64,000 nucleotides of DNA from Emydura subglobosa (Eukaryota; Chordata; Testudines; Chelidae): the NCBI GenBank assembly GCA_007922225.1, contig ML679969.1:23018475-23082474 (forward strand), in the 5' to 3' direction. The notes below the pieces were generated by a model. The model was not told the DNA's origin and did not search any database. It worked only from the letters and a program-made list of their open reading frames with translations. The translations under genes were made by a program, and so were the position numbers. The stretch's first letter is position 1. Each line of letters opens with the position of its first letter. Positions 25,260 to 38,859 of this stretch are shown one piece after another.

Positions 25260-26155
25260 ACACAGGCCGCCCGCTGCAGGGAACGGGGGAAGCTGGCATG
25301 ACAGGCAGAGAGGACAAGGTCTCAACCCGGCAGTCAAGCCCTGGCGTGACGATCATGGTGAGAAAATGCACCACTGGCAGCGAGGGTGCACTGGGTAAAA
25401 TCATGTACCGAAATAACTGTCGCTGGGTGTTTTGAAGGGTCACTACTCTGGTGACCGAGCCCTGCTTGAGCAAAACGCATTCGCCAAGAGTGGAAACACC
25501 TCGCTTACTTCTCCCTGCAGATCAGATCTGCTCTGACCTTTAGTTATAATTGTAGAGGATCCCATTTCCCACTGATTGCAAACAAACCCCCAAATAGCCC
25601 AAACCCTAAATATTACATACATGCTGACTCCCTGTCCAAGCAGGCAGATACACACACAACCGCACAGTAGCACAGATCAGAAGGGGTGCGTGTTTTCTAT
25701 TAACGCAGCTGTGTTTGCCATTAAAGCATTTCTAACCTTGGTTTTCACGTGGCTTAAATAAATATTGAGCGGAATAATTAAAATTACTATTTCCCCCCCC
25801 CCCCCCCCCCCACACACACCCCTTTTCTCCTCCCTGCTGCAGTAATCCAAGAAAAGGAATCCGGGGATAGTTTCCTTTCGTTTAAGAGGAGGGACAGCGT
25901 GCCCAGAGGCAGGTCTGAAATGACGCCCCTCTCACGGAACCCTCGGGTTTTTTACATGGAAGTGACTAAGCCTCATGTCCCTTTGCGCCACAGATCACAG
26001 ATTCCGTTTGATGAGAAATCAGATGGGAGGAACCAAGTGAGGGGAGAAAATTCATTTCCTAACTATGCCAGGAATTTCCAGGGAAAGGGGGTTCTTGGTC
26101 ATGCTGACTAGGACAGGTCTCTCTGCAGAGGTCAGCCCCTGAAGAATCAACAGGA
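25260..26155. other. Gap between the first two CpG islands
   Basis: Moderate GC, no coding potential. It contains a C19 tract at 25793-25811 that runs into a short CA repeat, and a donor-like GAA|GTAAGC on the minus strand (25508-25503). The donor could serve a PURA leader exon if transcription starts further upstream. Confidence 0.35.
25793..25819. repeat. C19 tract followed by CA repeat
   Basis: An uninterrupted C run (25793-25811) leads into CACACACA. It lies between the PURA island and the second CpG block. On the PURA strand it is a G19 run able in principle to form G-quadruplex structures. Confidence 0.95.
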
Positions 26156-26159
26156 GAAA

Positions 26160-27600
26160 ACACCGCCCCCCACCCCAGGCCAGGAGGCTCAGCTGGGGGG
26201 CGTGGGGAGCGGTCCCCTCGAAAGATAAAAGAGAGGGAGCAGGGGAGAGGTCACCCCACAGCTCCCCTGTAAGGCGGCCCGCGGACCCGGCGAGGAAGCA
26301 GCAGGCACGGTGCTAGATGCGTGGCGACCTGGGAAGGGGCTTCCAGGATAGCGGGGTTACGGCTGAGAGAAGGCAGCGGAGGAGAAGAGGCCGCGGAGAG
26401 GAAGGAAAAGAGGATGAAGTGTCCTTGGCTTGGGGTATGAGGGGGCCCGAGAAGGGGGGAGGAAGATTTCCCTGGCCTGTGAGTTGTGGCTCGGGGAGCC
26501 TAAGAGATGCTCAGACATCTAGCCCCAGGGGACGCCCGCAGCTTCGATCTCGCCCTTAACCGATTGCAGCCTAAGACACAGGGGCATTGAAAAGTGCCCA
26601 GCAGTCCTCCCCGCCCACCAGGCCGGGCCCGCGATGACCTGCCACCTCCCTCAGCCGGGCCAGGGAAGGGGGACAGGGTGAGGCACCTCTACCTGCCCCC
26701 TGCCTTAGTCCGGCCACTGCTGTCATTTCTGTCCCGCTCCGCCCCCTCGCACACACCGGTTTGCCCGACGAGGCGGGCCAGGCTTCGGGGCCAGGCAGGA
26801 CCCAACAGCGCTGGCGAGCCTGGGTCTGGCTGCGAGCAGGGAACCGGGCCCCATTGTGGGGAACATTTCGCTTTGCCAAGGGCCCTAACACAGCGCCGTG
26901 GGACTGGCGCGGCACAGACGGGAGCCCAGTTCAGAGGGAGGGCACCGAGTACCGCTCCCGCAGGGGCTCGCTCCGCCTTCTCCAGAACCCCCTCCCTGAA
27001 CCACCGCCGGGACAGCCCCTCTGCCCTCTCCGCCCCACGCTGAGGGGGCTGCGCAGGGAAAGGTTCCTTACTCCCACTGCTCTGCCTCGATCCTCCCGCC
27101 ACTCCTACCCCTCTTCCCTTTGGGTCCAATGCCCCACCTCCTTTGCCCATCCTCCTCCTGCCCAGAGCCCCTCAGCGGATCAGGCAGCATGGCTGCTGAT
27201 TCGAAGCAGATCCGGGCTGCCCGCTCCCTTTTCCGTGCTGCAGCTCTCGGCGCACTCCCCGCTCCCCAAGGAATAGGGTCCAGCCCGAAGCGCCGTGCTA
27301 CCCCAGCTGCCAGAAGCCAAATTCCGAGCCCAGTGGCTATAGAAAACCTACCGACCGTGACATTTGTTCGGGCAGGCGGGGATGGGGATTGGGGACAAGG
27401 AGGCAGGAGAGAAAGTCGAACTGGAGTGGCGCTGGCATCTTGGGTGGGAGGCATTTTCCGGTGTGACCCCCTGAGCGGTCTGATAAATCCAACCCCAAAG
27501 TCCACAAGCCGCCCTGACCCTGATCAAACCCTGCTTCCTAAAATCTTTCCCCCAGCGTCTTCCATTTCATCTTAAAGCGGCGAGAGGTCTGCGGGAGAAG
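26160..27600. promoter_or_regulatory. Second CpG-rich block upstream of PURA
   Basis: This is a GC-rich, CpG-containing interval 1.6-3 kb upstream of the PURA ATG. Several 100-170 codon open frames occur on both strands, but they overlap each other in all frames and have low-complexity Pro/Arg/Gly composition, as expected for GC-rich non-coding DNA. It may be an alternative PURA promoter or hold an untranslated exon. I see no TATA box, no CGCG palindrome and no recognisable protein. Confidence 0.5.
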
Positions 27601-27609
27601 GGGGACTCT

Positions 27610-30600
27610 CACTGATAATCTAGGCTTCCAAAGAAACGCCCCGCACAGCCTGTTCATACGGCCATCGGTACCCTGCCATCCCACAGCTACTTGACTTGCT
27701 AAGGAAAAGCAGGAGAAGACAAAGCCAAGGATCGGGACTCCGCTAGGCGCCTCCTCACATCATTCTAACCGAGGACCTGAAAAAGATTTGCCCTTTAAGG
27801 TGTAAAATTGAGTCCAGGTATTGATGCCCGGGAAAAGGGATAAAGGGGCAATGCACTGTTTATAAAAAGATGCTTCCTCTATGGTAACTGAGCTAACTTA
27901 GCAAGGAAATATTTACTAGCCATTTCTCTCTCTCTCTCACAGGTGTGTGCAGCGGCATTCAGCTACCCAAACCGGGATTTTCGCTTCTCTTCACAATTCC
28001 TTTTATTCATCTAAGAAGAACATTTATCATGGTTACATTCCCTTACCCCCAGGCATGATCAATCCCCTCTGCTAGAGACAGCTTTTAAAAACAAGGTTTC
28101 AAACTATGTCCGCCCTTTCTGTTCTCCTCTGAACACACAGAATTGGAGGAGAAACATCCGAAAAGCAGTTTGACACAGGTACTTACGGCTTGTCAGCTGT
28201 GAAGGACAGCCTGGAAAAGGGACAGGCACAGCACCAGTTCAATTTAAATTAGCCCCACCCTTTGAAACGAAAATTTGTTTTTAGATGTGTTGAAAAAGCA
28301 AGATTGTATCTAACAATTATCTTAAATTATAGAAGCTAGACAGCTTCCAGAAACCAGCTTTACCATCATCACCACCCCAGGTTTTAGTCAAGACATTACA
28401 TGCGTTTTCGAATTCTAACAAAAAACTGAAAACATCTATCTGGACTCTGCCAGACTAAACACCCAGATTTTAAGAAACAATATTGAGCTTTTGAAATCAT
28501 TTTTATTTCTATCTTTTTGTGCGTTTCAAACCAGTTTTATTTTCACCTTTTTGTGCTTTTAAAACTAATCTCACCAGGAATATCACAAAGCGATTTAAAC
28601 TCGCTAAACTAGCGTTAGTTCACCAGAACCCAGACTAGTAATACTGAACCGATTAATTTTAATTCCAAAGTAACATCTTTATAAAGTTTGCTGTTTACCC
28701 CCTAGGTTTCCGATCGTGACAATTTATAAAGAACGACCGTTTTCATTAGTGCTGATCGAGTTTTTGCAACGAAAAAAAGTTTTTATTTAAACTTCAGGAA
28801 GGTACAGCAGGTATTTTTAAAGATTCAAATCGAAATTGATAAAATTTAAGTACAAAATATCCTATTGAGAAGACAGTTGTGGGAGACAACTAAACAGCAA
28901 ATCAAATGTAGAGAGTTCAAAAACTAATGTGTATATGTTCCAAATAAATTGTTAGATGTAAGCAATAATTAATAGAGAAGAAACTATGAAGGGGAAACAA
29001 AAATAATTGAAAATGTGTCCAAGTAAAATACATATCAAACATTTTTAAAAGCTCAGTATAAGGATTTTCTTTAAAATGTGTTAACATTTGTCGAAAAACA
29101 TTTAGAATTTTGTTTTTAATCAATATATTTCGTTTAATTAGCCTGATTAAAATTAACTTTCAAGACAGCTGATGTTAAATATTTAGAAGCTGCATGAGTG
29201 GATCTGGTGAACTCCTTATAAAGGCTGTTTGTTTTCTGAGAAACTAAACGAGTTTCACTGAAAGCACAAATCGCAAAACTTTACACACCAATCTCTCTCA
29301 ATGTGAAAGTTATGGAAGTTCTGAACTAAAAAAGATAATTTAATTTAACATAAATGCATCGAACCAACTGCTGCTACTTTCAAACACCTAACTGAAATAT
29401 TCAAGAAAGCTAAAAGCCAGAATGTTTCTATTATCTCTAGTTTCTACCAGTCCTTCTGTGAGGGAATACAAGTGACAAGTATTTTCACATCCACCTTATT
29501 CAAATTCAGAAGCACTCCAGCTTTTAATTTTTGCTATTTCAACATGAAACGTGCTTTTACTTATAATTAATATTGTAGCTATTTTATCATTTAACATTAC
29601 ATTGTTTGTACCATTTAAAAATAAGCAGAGTAAATTGTGAAAAAGTGCAAGCTAAATTTAACAAATTTAACAATATTTGTCTTATGCTTTAATATTAATT
29701 AATACATTTTAATAAAAACACAGAACACTAGAATCCCAGACTAAGAATAAATATATTACAGTAAATTAGATTTAAAAAACTGAGACAAATGGATTCAACT
29801 TCTGATATCCACTATACTCTAGTGTACACCGAATGGGACAGGAGCAAAATCTTTACTAAACTTTAACTCAGAACAACTGAATCCCAGAAAGTAGTACTTC
29901 AATAATTTGTTTTATTCTTAAAAAAAAAAAAAAATAACCCACCAGAACTGAGAGACAATAGAGTCAAATCCTGTTTCTTAGCATAACCCTGCTGTACACG
30001 GAATGTATTCAGAATCTTTGACAAGACAGATATAGACCCAGCTATATTTCCCTCACACTTCTTCAGATCTTACAGATGTTTAAAAGGATTTGCTGATTCC
30101 TCGTGAACTTTAGAATCATCAGCAACTCTTTTTCACATCCGAAATCAATACATCAATTTCCATGCACTCTAGAGCGAGCAGAAAATGAGCCAGTTTGTAG
30201 GAATAAAGAGGAAGATAAGGAAGCATAGGCATAAGGAACCATGGTCACCAAAGGCCGCTATAAAATAAAAATACAGACTCAGTGAACCCACACAAAGCTA
30301 TGCAATCTTGGATATTTGAGACTACCAGAACCCCACAAAACCATGCCCTTCTGTCCCCCTGGCTGCCTGGGAGAGAGAACTGAGTTCCATGTTTAAAATT
30401 CCAACAGTGAAGCACCAGAAGCAGTTGATTTCCAAAAGCCAAACTCTTGAGACTCAGGAGAATCCCACCCAAAACATGACGACCCACAACAAACAAAAAG
30501 GATCTCCAAAATCCCCATAAAGTTAAGACTATAATTTAAGGTGAAAGAAGGGGGAAATGCATGGCCCGATGCTGCTAAAAGTCTTTGACACGTCCATAAG

Positions 30601-30845
30601 ATCCTGAATCATCCTACTGCCATGCAACTGATCATCGAAAAACAAATAATGTATTTTATTTATAAAGCAAGATTTAGAGCCGAGGGGGAAAAAAACCCAC
30701 AGCCGTATGGCCTTTATACATTTATACCCGGCCGCAGGCATTCAAATTGTCAGGGCGACGGGCTCATTTGATGCTTAGGCTATTTGCCCGCTGGCCTTGT
30801 TGATGTGCTAGTCTCTTATTATTTTCAACAGGTCTGCCTCAAAGT
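27610..30845. other. AT-rich gap between CpG islands
   Basis: No gene or clear mobile element is seen. The sequence is AT-rich and fairly complex, with a minus-strand donor-like GCC|GTAAGT near 28191-28186 and a TC tract at about 27923-27940. If the 31-kb island feeds PURA, this would be leader intron. Its low repeat content is compatible with conserved non-coding elements. Confidence 0.3.
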
Positions 30846-30849
30846 GCCA

Positions 30850-31830
30850 ACTGAGCATCACTCCCCGCCCCCGCCCCCGAGGTTGTGTCTGCTTCGCTGG
30901 GGTAGGGGGGCGAACAAATCGGCGGCAGCCAAAATCAGACCCCATCCAAACATTGTTCCCACAGCGGTCCCAGGAAGCAGCGAGCATCCCCGGGCGGCGG
31001 GCTCCGGTGGCTGGCGAGCAGGAAGCGGGTGCAGGGCTGCTGGCTTACCGGGGCTCGAAGTTCACATGGAACGGGCGCAGGGGACACGGATGGGGCGGGG
31101 GCCCGCCCCGGCGGCGCGCTGGCTCCGGCGGCAGGTGAGCGCACCTGCCCCGCGCGGGAGCTGCCGGGGGGAGGGAGGCGGCTGCGGAGCAGTAAAGCAG
31201 GCCCGGCCAGAGCCCGCCGCTCGCAGCGCACACACAGCTCCGGCGCTCGGCTCGGCTCTCCCCGCAGACGGCGAGTCGTGGCAGCCCGGCGTCGGCACGT
31301 AACCCGGCGCTCCGTACTTGACACCGCTGCCGTCAGTGCGCCTCCCCCCTACCTCGCCCCCCTCTGCGGCTCGCCGCGCCGGCAGGGCTGCGGGCCGGGC
31401 GCCCTGAGGCAGGGACGGATGAGCCGAGCCGGGCCCAGCTGTCCGATTGCGGGGGGTGAAGATCCGTTGCGGGAAATGTCCCGCGGCGGCCTGCTGCACC
31501 CGCCCCCTCCTTCCCGCAGCGCGGAGAGCTCGGCCTGAGCCCGGCCCCAGGGAGCAGGTACGGCCCGCGCCCCGGCTGCTGACCGGCAAAGAGCTAGATC
31601 TGGCCGGCAGGCCGCCCCTTCGCTGGCTGCAGCTTCTGGGGCGAGCGCGGGCCGCGGCGGGATCTGGGGCTGCGGGTTGTCAACGGGGAGGGATACCTCC
31701 TGCGCTCACCATCAGGAGGCGACAGGTTCCTCGGCACAAAGCGCCCCTTCCCCGGCCTGAGGCGCCGCTTTTCCTTCTGCTCCCGGCCTGGGGCGGCGGG
31801 GGGGAGTTGCACACGCAGACTGTGCCCATC
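30850..31830. promoter_or_regulatory. Third CpG island, unassigned promoter
   Basis: A sharply bounded GC-rich, CpG-dense block sits 6.3 kb upstream of the PURA ATG. It holds GC boxes (for example GGGGCGGGGG near 31092) and good donor-like sites: CGGCAG|GTGAGC at 31134/31135 and GAGCAG|GTACGG near 31556 on the plus strand, and CAACAG|GTGAGA near 31834-31840 on the minus strand. Open frames here are composition shadows. It may be a distal PURA first exon, the start of a divergent lncRNA, or the promoter of another gene running out of the window. Direction is not decided. Confidence 0.55.
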
Positions 31831-32084
31831 TCACCTGTTGATGACTGTGAAGTGCATACACGTTATTCTGCTTTACTCACCTCACTGCTAAATCGAAATA
31901 GAAGCACACTCAGTTCCACACAGTGTCCTTACCCACTAGACAGTAGTGCAAGGCAAAGAACCGGACATCTCCCATCCAGGCCTCATCCAACGCCCATGAA
32001 AGTACACCAGTCTCATTGGCTTCCCTGGGAACTGGATCAGGCCCTCCAAGTGCCAAGATTGTGAAAATAACGAGAAGGGATGTA

Positions 32085-32165
32085 GTCATAGAGTTTATGG
32101 CTAGAAGGGACCACACGATCATCTAGACTTCCTATTCATCCATTGTCATTCACTTCCAAATCAAA
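32085..32165 (-). mobile_element. CR1 3'-end fragment, antisense
   Basis: AGTCATAGAGTTTATGGC followed by AGAAGGGACCACACGATCAT is the antisense form of a reptile CR1 3' terminus. Only the distal tail is present. It begins shortly after the CpG island ends. Confidence 0.7.
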
Positions 32166-34703
32166 TCTACTCGGTTTGTAAATTCACTTTTCTAAATGCC
32201 AGCCTTACAAAGCTTGTCTGGGGATCTGAAAATTCAGCTGTGTTTTGCCCTGTACAACATCCTCCATAATACAGATGGTGCACTTAGCACGTAAGTCTGT
32301 TGATAATACACAAGACAGAACAGAAGTCAAGCTTGTTTCTTGGAGCTTTTTTGGCTCTACAATGTCAACCATCAATACATACTTGTTTTTGCCAATATAT
32401 CAAGCACAGGAGGCTCAAAAAATGCACCAGGAACAGACACATTAAATAATAGGGTATCATCATGATATAGCATATGCATATACCATCTCCTCAGTAATAT
32501 AAAAAAGGGAGGAGGAGGAGGGTGAACATAACAGGTACTTACCAATCAGAAAAGAAAATGCAGCTGCTAGAATATGGCTTCTTTAGGGCTGCAGCTCCTT
32601 GAGGCTGCCAAATTTAAAGGGCCAGCTGCAAAAAGGCATGCTGGGAAAAACAGTCCTATAAGAGGGGAAGGCTGCCATGGGGGGAGGAGGGAGGTGTGCG
32701 CTGAGGGATGATGGGGTGCTCTATCACATAGTTATTGGACTGAGTGTAGTTATACATTAAGGATGTAGAACTATAGATTTTTTGTGAAAAATTTTATGGC
32801 ATGTAGAACTTCAAGAGAATAAATTACTATATTGTTAATGTCAGTGGAGAAAGGTGAAAGCTACGTGAAGGAAATAACTGTACTGTAGTATCATAGACCT
32901 TTTAAGAAACAGCTCAAATTTAAGAAGGGAGACAGTTCCTATAATCTAATTAGGTGACTAAGTGGATAGTTGGAGTGTATGTATGTATAGTGAATGGAGG
33001 AGAAGGGTGTATGCAGGTTTGAGCTGTTGTCTGTTGTGGCTACTGGAGCATCTGAGCTGTGTATTTATTTTGGATGGTAAAGTTGTGAAGTATCTATTTG
33101 CTAGCACAGTGTGGTAGTGCCTAGGGGGCTTCTGAAATCCTCTTCTATATTCTGTTTTCCAATGACTTGTTCACTATTTATTGGGATCTTTGTTTTGCAT
33201 AGATGTTACTTTTCTCTTTCTTTCTCACTGAAGATTCTTGCTTTCAGCTAGACATTAAAATGGGAGACTAACCAAACTATAAAAGCAAACCAGAGATCAA
33301 GTGGGAATTTTCTTAGCCTAAAAACCAGCCAGAACTGAAATGGAGTTCTTACTGTTCTGGGCCATTATCTGTAGCCCAGAAAGAAAACCTACAAGATGAT
33401 TTGGCTAGTCCTTCTCTCCATATAGATAGTGCTGCCTGTAATCCAATTTCAGGATCCAGAATGCTGATTTAGCTGGAATATATCAAGGTAATCAAGTTGT
33501 CTAAAGACACATCTGACATAACTCTGGCTTCTGTAAGCTCACTATCATGGAGTCTCCTGGGAAATATGTTGTGCTGTACGAAGTAGCACCTGCAGGCCTT
33601 AACATGATGTGATTTTATCCAATGGAAGTGAATTGCCACTTTACTTATTAGGAAAAAAAACCTAGTCCTCAAGATCTCTGGACTCTTCAGATAAATTGTA
33701 AACAGATGAACTGCTGCCTTGTATCATACTTATGATGAGGCCTTTGTTACGAATGACTTCATGGGGTAACAGCAAGGACAGGAGACAGCCAACTTCCCCC
33801 AGTAAGGGAGTGATACTTCTTACTTGACTTGCAGACTGTCAGAACTGGCCTCTGAGTGAGTTTGCATGATTACAGAAATGTCTTCAGTGCTCTGCAATTT
33901 AAATACTCTGAAGGGGAAATCTTTATTTTTAAAAGGCCGTTCAGGAAGATCGACGGTCTTGATCTGCATCAAAACCCACTGACTTCTTAGGAGAGTTCTA
34001 GTAGCCGGGATAGCTAGCCTAGAAGGTCTTCACTGCTTCTCAGAATAGAGACTGCAGTCACCTCAAGGAGTCCCTGCCAGTTATGATGAAGGTAAAAGAT
34101 ACTTGAGCAGTACTAAGAGAGCCAAACCAGAAGAAAAAGCTATTGTCCTTGCTCAGACTCCAGCTAGCATTGGTGTTTTTTTGAAGTTTTAGTCAAACAG
34201 TGAAAGTCTTTGGGTAAAAGTATTACATGTGCTGCGGAGTACTAAATGGCTCATGAGTCTAGTAATGGTACACAGGGATTCAAACTCAGCATTACTGGTT
34301 CAGATCAGTACAAGGGGGTAGAGATGGAAAGTAAACTACAGATGATGGGCTATAGAACTACTTTGGTTTAAATTCCTTTAATAATGGATAGGTGTCCACA
34401 TCACAAATGAATGGAATCCTAGGGATCAACTTGCCTTCCTGGTGGTGATCAGATGGAAAACTTATATTTCCAGTCCGACCATTCCATAACTCTTGTGTGA
34501 ATGAGGAGAAGACACTAATGTTCATGTTAAGCCAACACTTCAGTTCATTCGTTTCCCTTAAACTTTAAAATTAAATATCTGTAATTGAGATGTGTTGTTA
34601 ATTATGGAGCATTTTCTCATTGATGGATTTTCAGGTACTCTCCAGTAGAAATTCTAGAATAAGCTAAATATGATAAGGATTTAATCAGTGACAAAACACA
34701 TCA

Positions 34704-34785
34704 GGTGAAATTGTGGCCCCTTGATGTCATTGGTAAAATGCAATGAGAGGCTTGTCATTGACTTCAAGGGGCTGGGATTTAACCC
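34704..34785. repeat. Palindromic MITE-like repeat
   Basis: The left arm (GGTGAAATTGTGGCCCCTTG and on) is matched by the inverted right arm ending in CAAGGGGCTGGGATTTAACC. It would fold as an imperfect hairpin of about 80 nt. This is the CCCATTGAAGTCAATGGG-type palindrome common in reptile and bird DNA. Confidence 0.65.
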
Positions 34786-37700
34786 TTACTACATAGATTG
34801 AAGATACAATTGGAAAACTGGCCTACAGCAAAAGCTGGTGCTCTCAGGCTAAAAGCAAGCAAGTTTTAAGTTTTACTGTAGATTTATCTGTCTGGACATT
34901 GTTGTTGACTACCCATATTTTCCCTTTTCTCAACGTTATATTAATTTTAATTAAATCTGATGTTTAGACAGAAGCTGTTTGTTGTGTATCATGGGCCTGT
35001 GCTAAGGTCCAAGAAATGCATATCTTCTCCTTTTGAAGTTTAATTTTGTCCCAAAGGTGGGTTCATTAAAAAGAATCAACAACTTTCCCCTCCTATGCAT
35101 AAAAATGTTTCAAGGAAAGCTCTTAAATTTCAATAAACTCTCTTCTGAACTTCAACAGGTGTGGGCAGTGTCTTCAATCTAAATATGACTGCACTGGCTG
35201 TGGAACAGAAGAATCAGAAAATGCAGCTGACTAGAAACACTGTAACTGCCTACTTTAGCTTGATTATCCAAAATGAGTGAAATGTAAAAGGTGCAGTCAC
35301 TAGTGTGCAGGGCAATGATATAATGTACAGGAGATGGGAAAACCACATCATGCTTCTTGATGCAGAACTGCTCTTCTCCCACCCATTTCCCTTAACATAT
35401 TTAAACCGTGCAATCATGCTACATCCATTCATTCTTAGCTTTGTGCCATCTGAGTGCAGAGACCATGGAGTTAGTTCAGATTTCTCAGTCCATAACTAAT
35501 ATGTTAAATTGTTCCTTCCACTGAACCCAGTGGGAGTCCAATTATTCTTCCAAAATGATTTTCTGCCTTTGGGCCAGATCTTTCCTTCTGTTCCACTCCT
35601 TTCCTATCACTCATATCCTGCATTGTAAAAAGAGAATATGATAATGGCTTACATCGTGAGCTGAGTATTTCCCAAGCATTGGGCAACCCTTGGATAATGT
35701 AGAGGCAGGTGGCAGGAGACTGGTTAGGAGGTTGGTTGCAATTTGGCCATCATTGGCTACCTTAATAATCCCTTGAGACAGCAGGTAGCTGAGTGGAATT
35801 TAAAGTAGCTCTGAGGATGGCTGAAGGTGTATAGCCAAAGGATTTAGGGGGATGGAGAGGATACAAAATGGTGTAAAGCCGCATTTGATGCCTCACCTAG
35901 GTCCTCTGCCAGGCCCAGCTCAAGGGGAGCCAAGGAATGGGACTCCAGCTCTTGTTCACAAACTGCTTGTGGGCGATTGTACAACAGGCTTTACTTAAAT
36001 CCAGATAAATAGCATTATGCTAGCCCGTATGGATAGCTTGTATTCTGCCCAAAAATACTGTATTAAGAGAAGAGTAAGGATGAAAAGATAAGCGCTTCAA
36101 AGTCAGGAAACAACATTAAGGTTGCATTACAATACACTCTTTAATTACCTTGAGCATGTAGTATTCTGTAGGAACGTTGCCTCAGTGCACAGATTGCATA
36201 GTGTGCAGTGACGAAAGTAATGGCGTGACACTTATTTAAGTCACTTATTAAAACTGAAATGACAGTTTCTACTGGGTTGGTCAACCCAACCAAAAAATAT
36301 AGTTCTCTATGGTAACCAAACTATGTATTTTCAGGGTTTTTTTTTTAACTAAATCAAATTATTTGTGAATATTGTTTTTAATTCTCACGGTTCAGTGAGA
36401 GCTCCTGCTTATTTCATTACGTGTGAGCTGAGCTACATACTCAATGAGGCATGGGTCTGCCAAATTTCAGCTTTTTGTCCTCACCCACTTTGGCACCAAA
36501 GATGTCATTTTTGTAGATATTTCAGAAATTTAGGACCAGTTGAAAACAATGGAAAAGCTTAGGCAACCTCCAGCACAGCACTAAAGTTATAACTCCTCCT
36601 CTAAGAAATCCATCAGGTTTTTTTTGCCAATGTATTTCAAGTGAACGCTGCAATGAAATTGAGGGAGCTCTTCTGATGTGAACCGTGGCAGTATTGTATA
36701 CAGTATACATGTGGAAAGAGGTGTCTGTTCCCAAGCCTGCTTGGGACTTTAAGTGGTCTCAAGGGTGAGCTCCAAGCACAGCACATTACGGTAGGCGAGA
36801 GTGAGGTGGTAAAAGCATTGATAAATGTAACAAAGTCCACATCTGAAATCAGAGGTTGCATTCTTTTTACTGGATGCAGATGGAACAAAATGCTCTTAGC
36901 CATGACACCAACCTGGGTGTCTGAGAGCACTAAGACTTTTTAATTGCACACCTGAGTCACAAATGCTGCATGCCTTCCCTCCATCCGGGATGGTGGTATC
37001 ATCCCCACTGCTTCCTTGGCTTGCTTTCTCAATCTTCTGAAAGGAGATGCCCAGCAGTGCATAGCCCAGGATCAGTGGGGTTGGGAGGGGGGATTTAGTG
37101 CCAGGTCTCATTAGTGTATCAAAGACATCACAACCTATAAATCCTCACTAATCCTCCCACTGGCTCCCTCTAGATGGTAAACTGAGGAGAGAGTTGAACC
37201 CTGCAGTACCCCACTCTACCCAGCTTCACCGGCCCAAGAAGGATTGACAGAGGGCCCAGAACTCTCTAGGATCTAAACTTTGCAGTTGCCAATGAAAGCT
37301 GTTTGCAGGAGGGAGGGATTTTTGATGGCTCTCGTGGGAAGCAACAGGGATGTGTTGCCTCTTGAAGATCCTGGCAATCTGTGAGTAAAGGCAGCACAGC
37401 CCTGAAGAGGGCTGCTTCTCCTTGGCAATGCCCAACCTCCCACTCAGCCCTGGAGCCACGGTGTTATCGACTGCTCTGGTCATGCTGCTAAGAACAGCAT
37501 TGATACTCGCACAGACTCCTGCCTGTCTGGGTGTAGAGATATGCTTGTAGAAGATTGTGAGTTAGAGACATTCTTTAGCAAGGGACAGTGTTGTGTAAAG
37601 TGGGTGATGTGCCCTGCATCAGATCTAACACGGCTGCTCCCAGCTGCACACCTGGGAATTGCTTCTGTCTGTGTTGTTAAAGTTCTATTCCTTCCTCATG

Positions 37701-38162
37701 CAATAGAGTGGTCTTTAATGAACCCTCAAGATCATTACATTCACATACGAGGCAAAGCAACTGCTCCCAATTTCCATCCACTTGCTCCATTGAGTCCTGC
37801 CCATATGTCAGGATTCCCCTTCCCCTACACTCTCCACCCTCACCACCCTTGCTTTTTCTCCGCTCTTCAAGCATAGGTGGTGGACAGGCACATCTACCTT
37901 CTGGTCAGGAAGATGCTTCCCCTAGAGACTGTGGAAAGAGTGCATTCCTTCCAGAAACATTTCACCAGGCTGCTGTTCTTTGCCTTGTCACAAGGCACCA
38001 TAGCAGTTAAGAAACAGGCATTGCAACACAGAGGAAAGATTATCTAGATATACATCAAGGCTCCTGAGCAGAAGGGATTTAATAGTTCTGGGTTGTCCAT
38101 TTCCATTTTTTAAAGCCTTTGAATGCAAAAGTATATTCACTTTTTATAACTACAGCTCGACG

Positions 38163-38336
38163 TTTTCAAAAGTGACTACTGATTTTAGCTGTCTTAGTTT
38201 GTTGAGTGCCCAACATGGGATACCTTAAAAGGCCCTGGCTTTCAGAGTGTGGATGCTTACCATATCCTTGGTGTCTCTCAAGCTGGGTGCTCAAAGCTGG
38301 CGGCCCCCCAAATTGTTAGCGTCCTTTGAAAATTTA
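38163..38336. repeat. Inverted-repeat (MITE-like) element
   Basis: The outer ends (TTTTCAAAAGTGACTACTGA and the inverted CCTTTGAAAATTT) and the inner blocks (GAGTGCCCAACATGGGATACC and GGTGTCTCTCAAGCTGGGTG) are imperfect reverse complements. The whole would fold as a 170-nt hairpin. No target duplication is evident. Confidence 0.55.
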
Positions 38337-38859
38337 GCCCCTGGTTCTTCCCAGAAGGTACCAAATTATGATAAATGGCTTCTTAGTCCAGGGAAGAGAC
38401 TTAGTAAGTGTGATAATTTCTGAAAAGATTTTTTAAATCCATTTTTATAGAAAGAAAGCAACACAGACCATCATGCAGCCTTTGCTAGTATTACTGCTTT
38501 AATGTACTTCAATATTTTTACTGCAAGAAACAACTGTTTACAAGATATTGTTGAAACTTACTTTGAATATAGGATTTGCTTTAAAGCATCATCCATCATG
38601 CTTAGTATCTGACCTCCAACAGTGGGCAGTATTTGATGCTTGAGGAATATGGAGATTCCCTGCTGCGCCCAATTTTGGTTGTCATGGAGCTGATTATGGA
38701 TTTCCAAATTTGTGGTTGGCTCTGTGCCAGAGAATGGAGAATGAGGAACTCTGTTTCCTTGGAAGTGGTTCCATAACTTCAGGGGTGCCGGTTGGGGCAC
38801 TGAATAAAAGCAAAAAGCAACAAATGTAAAGTAGTTAAAACTCAACCCCCTTTTATGCT

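Larger units (their letters stand above)
31840..38100. other. Intergenic DNA
   Basis: Apart from the repeats listed separately, no gene is recognised. Minus-strand frames at 36637-37111 and 37226-37483 are short and unassigned and may derive from an old repeat. A GGA-rich stretch lies near 32503-32521. Remnants resembling other reptile dispersed repeats occur at 35.5 kb. Confidence 0.3.

Noticed and set aside
26594..27575. Multiple 145-171 codon frames in the second CpG block
   Set aside because: Frames are open on both strands at once, Pro/Arg/Gly-rich and without domains; stop codons are rare simply because of base composition.
30784..32064. 169-205 codon frames in the third CpG island
   Set aside because: Same composition effect on both strands; no match to NRG2 or any other neighbour gene I know.
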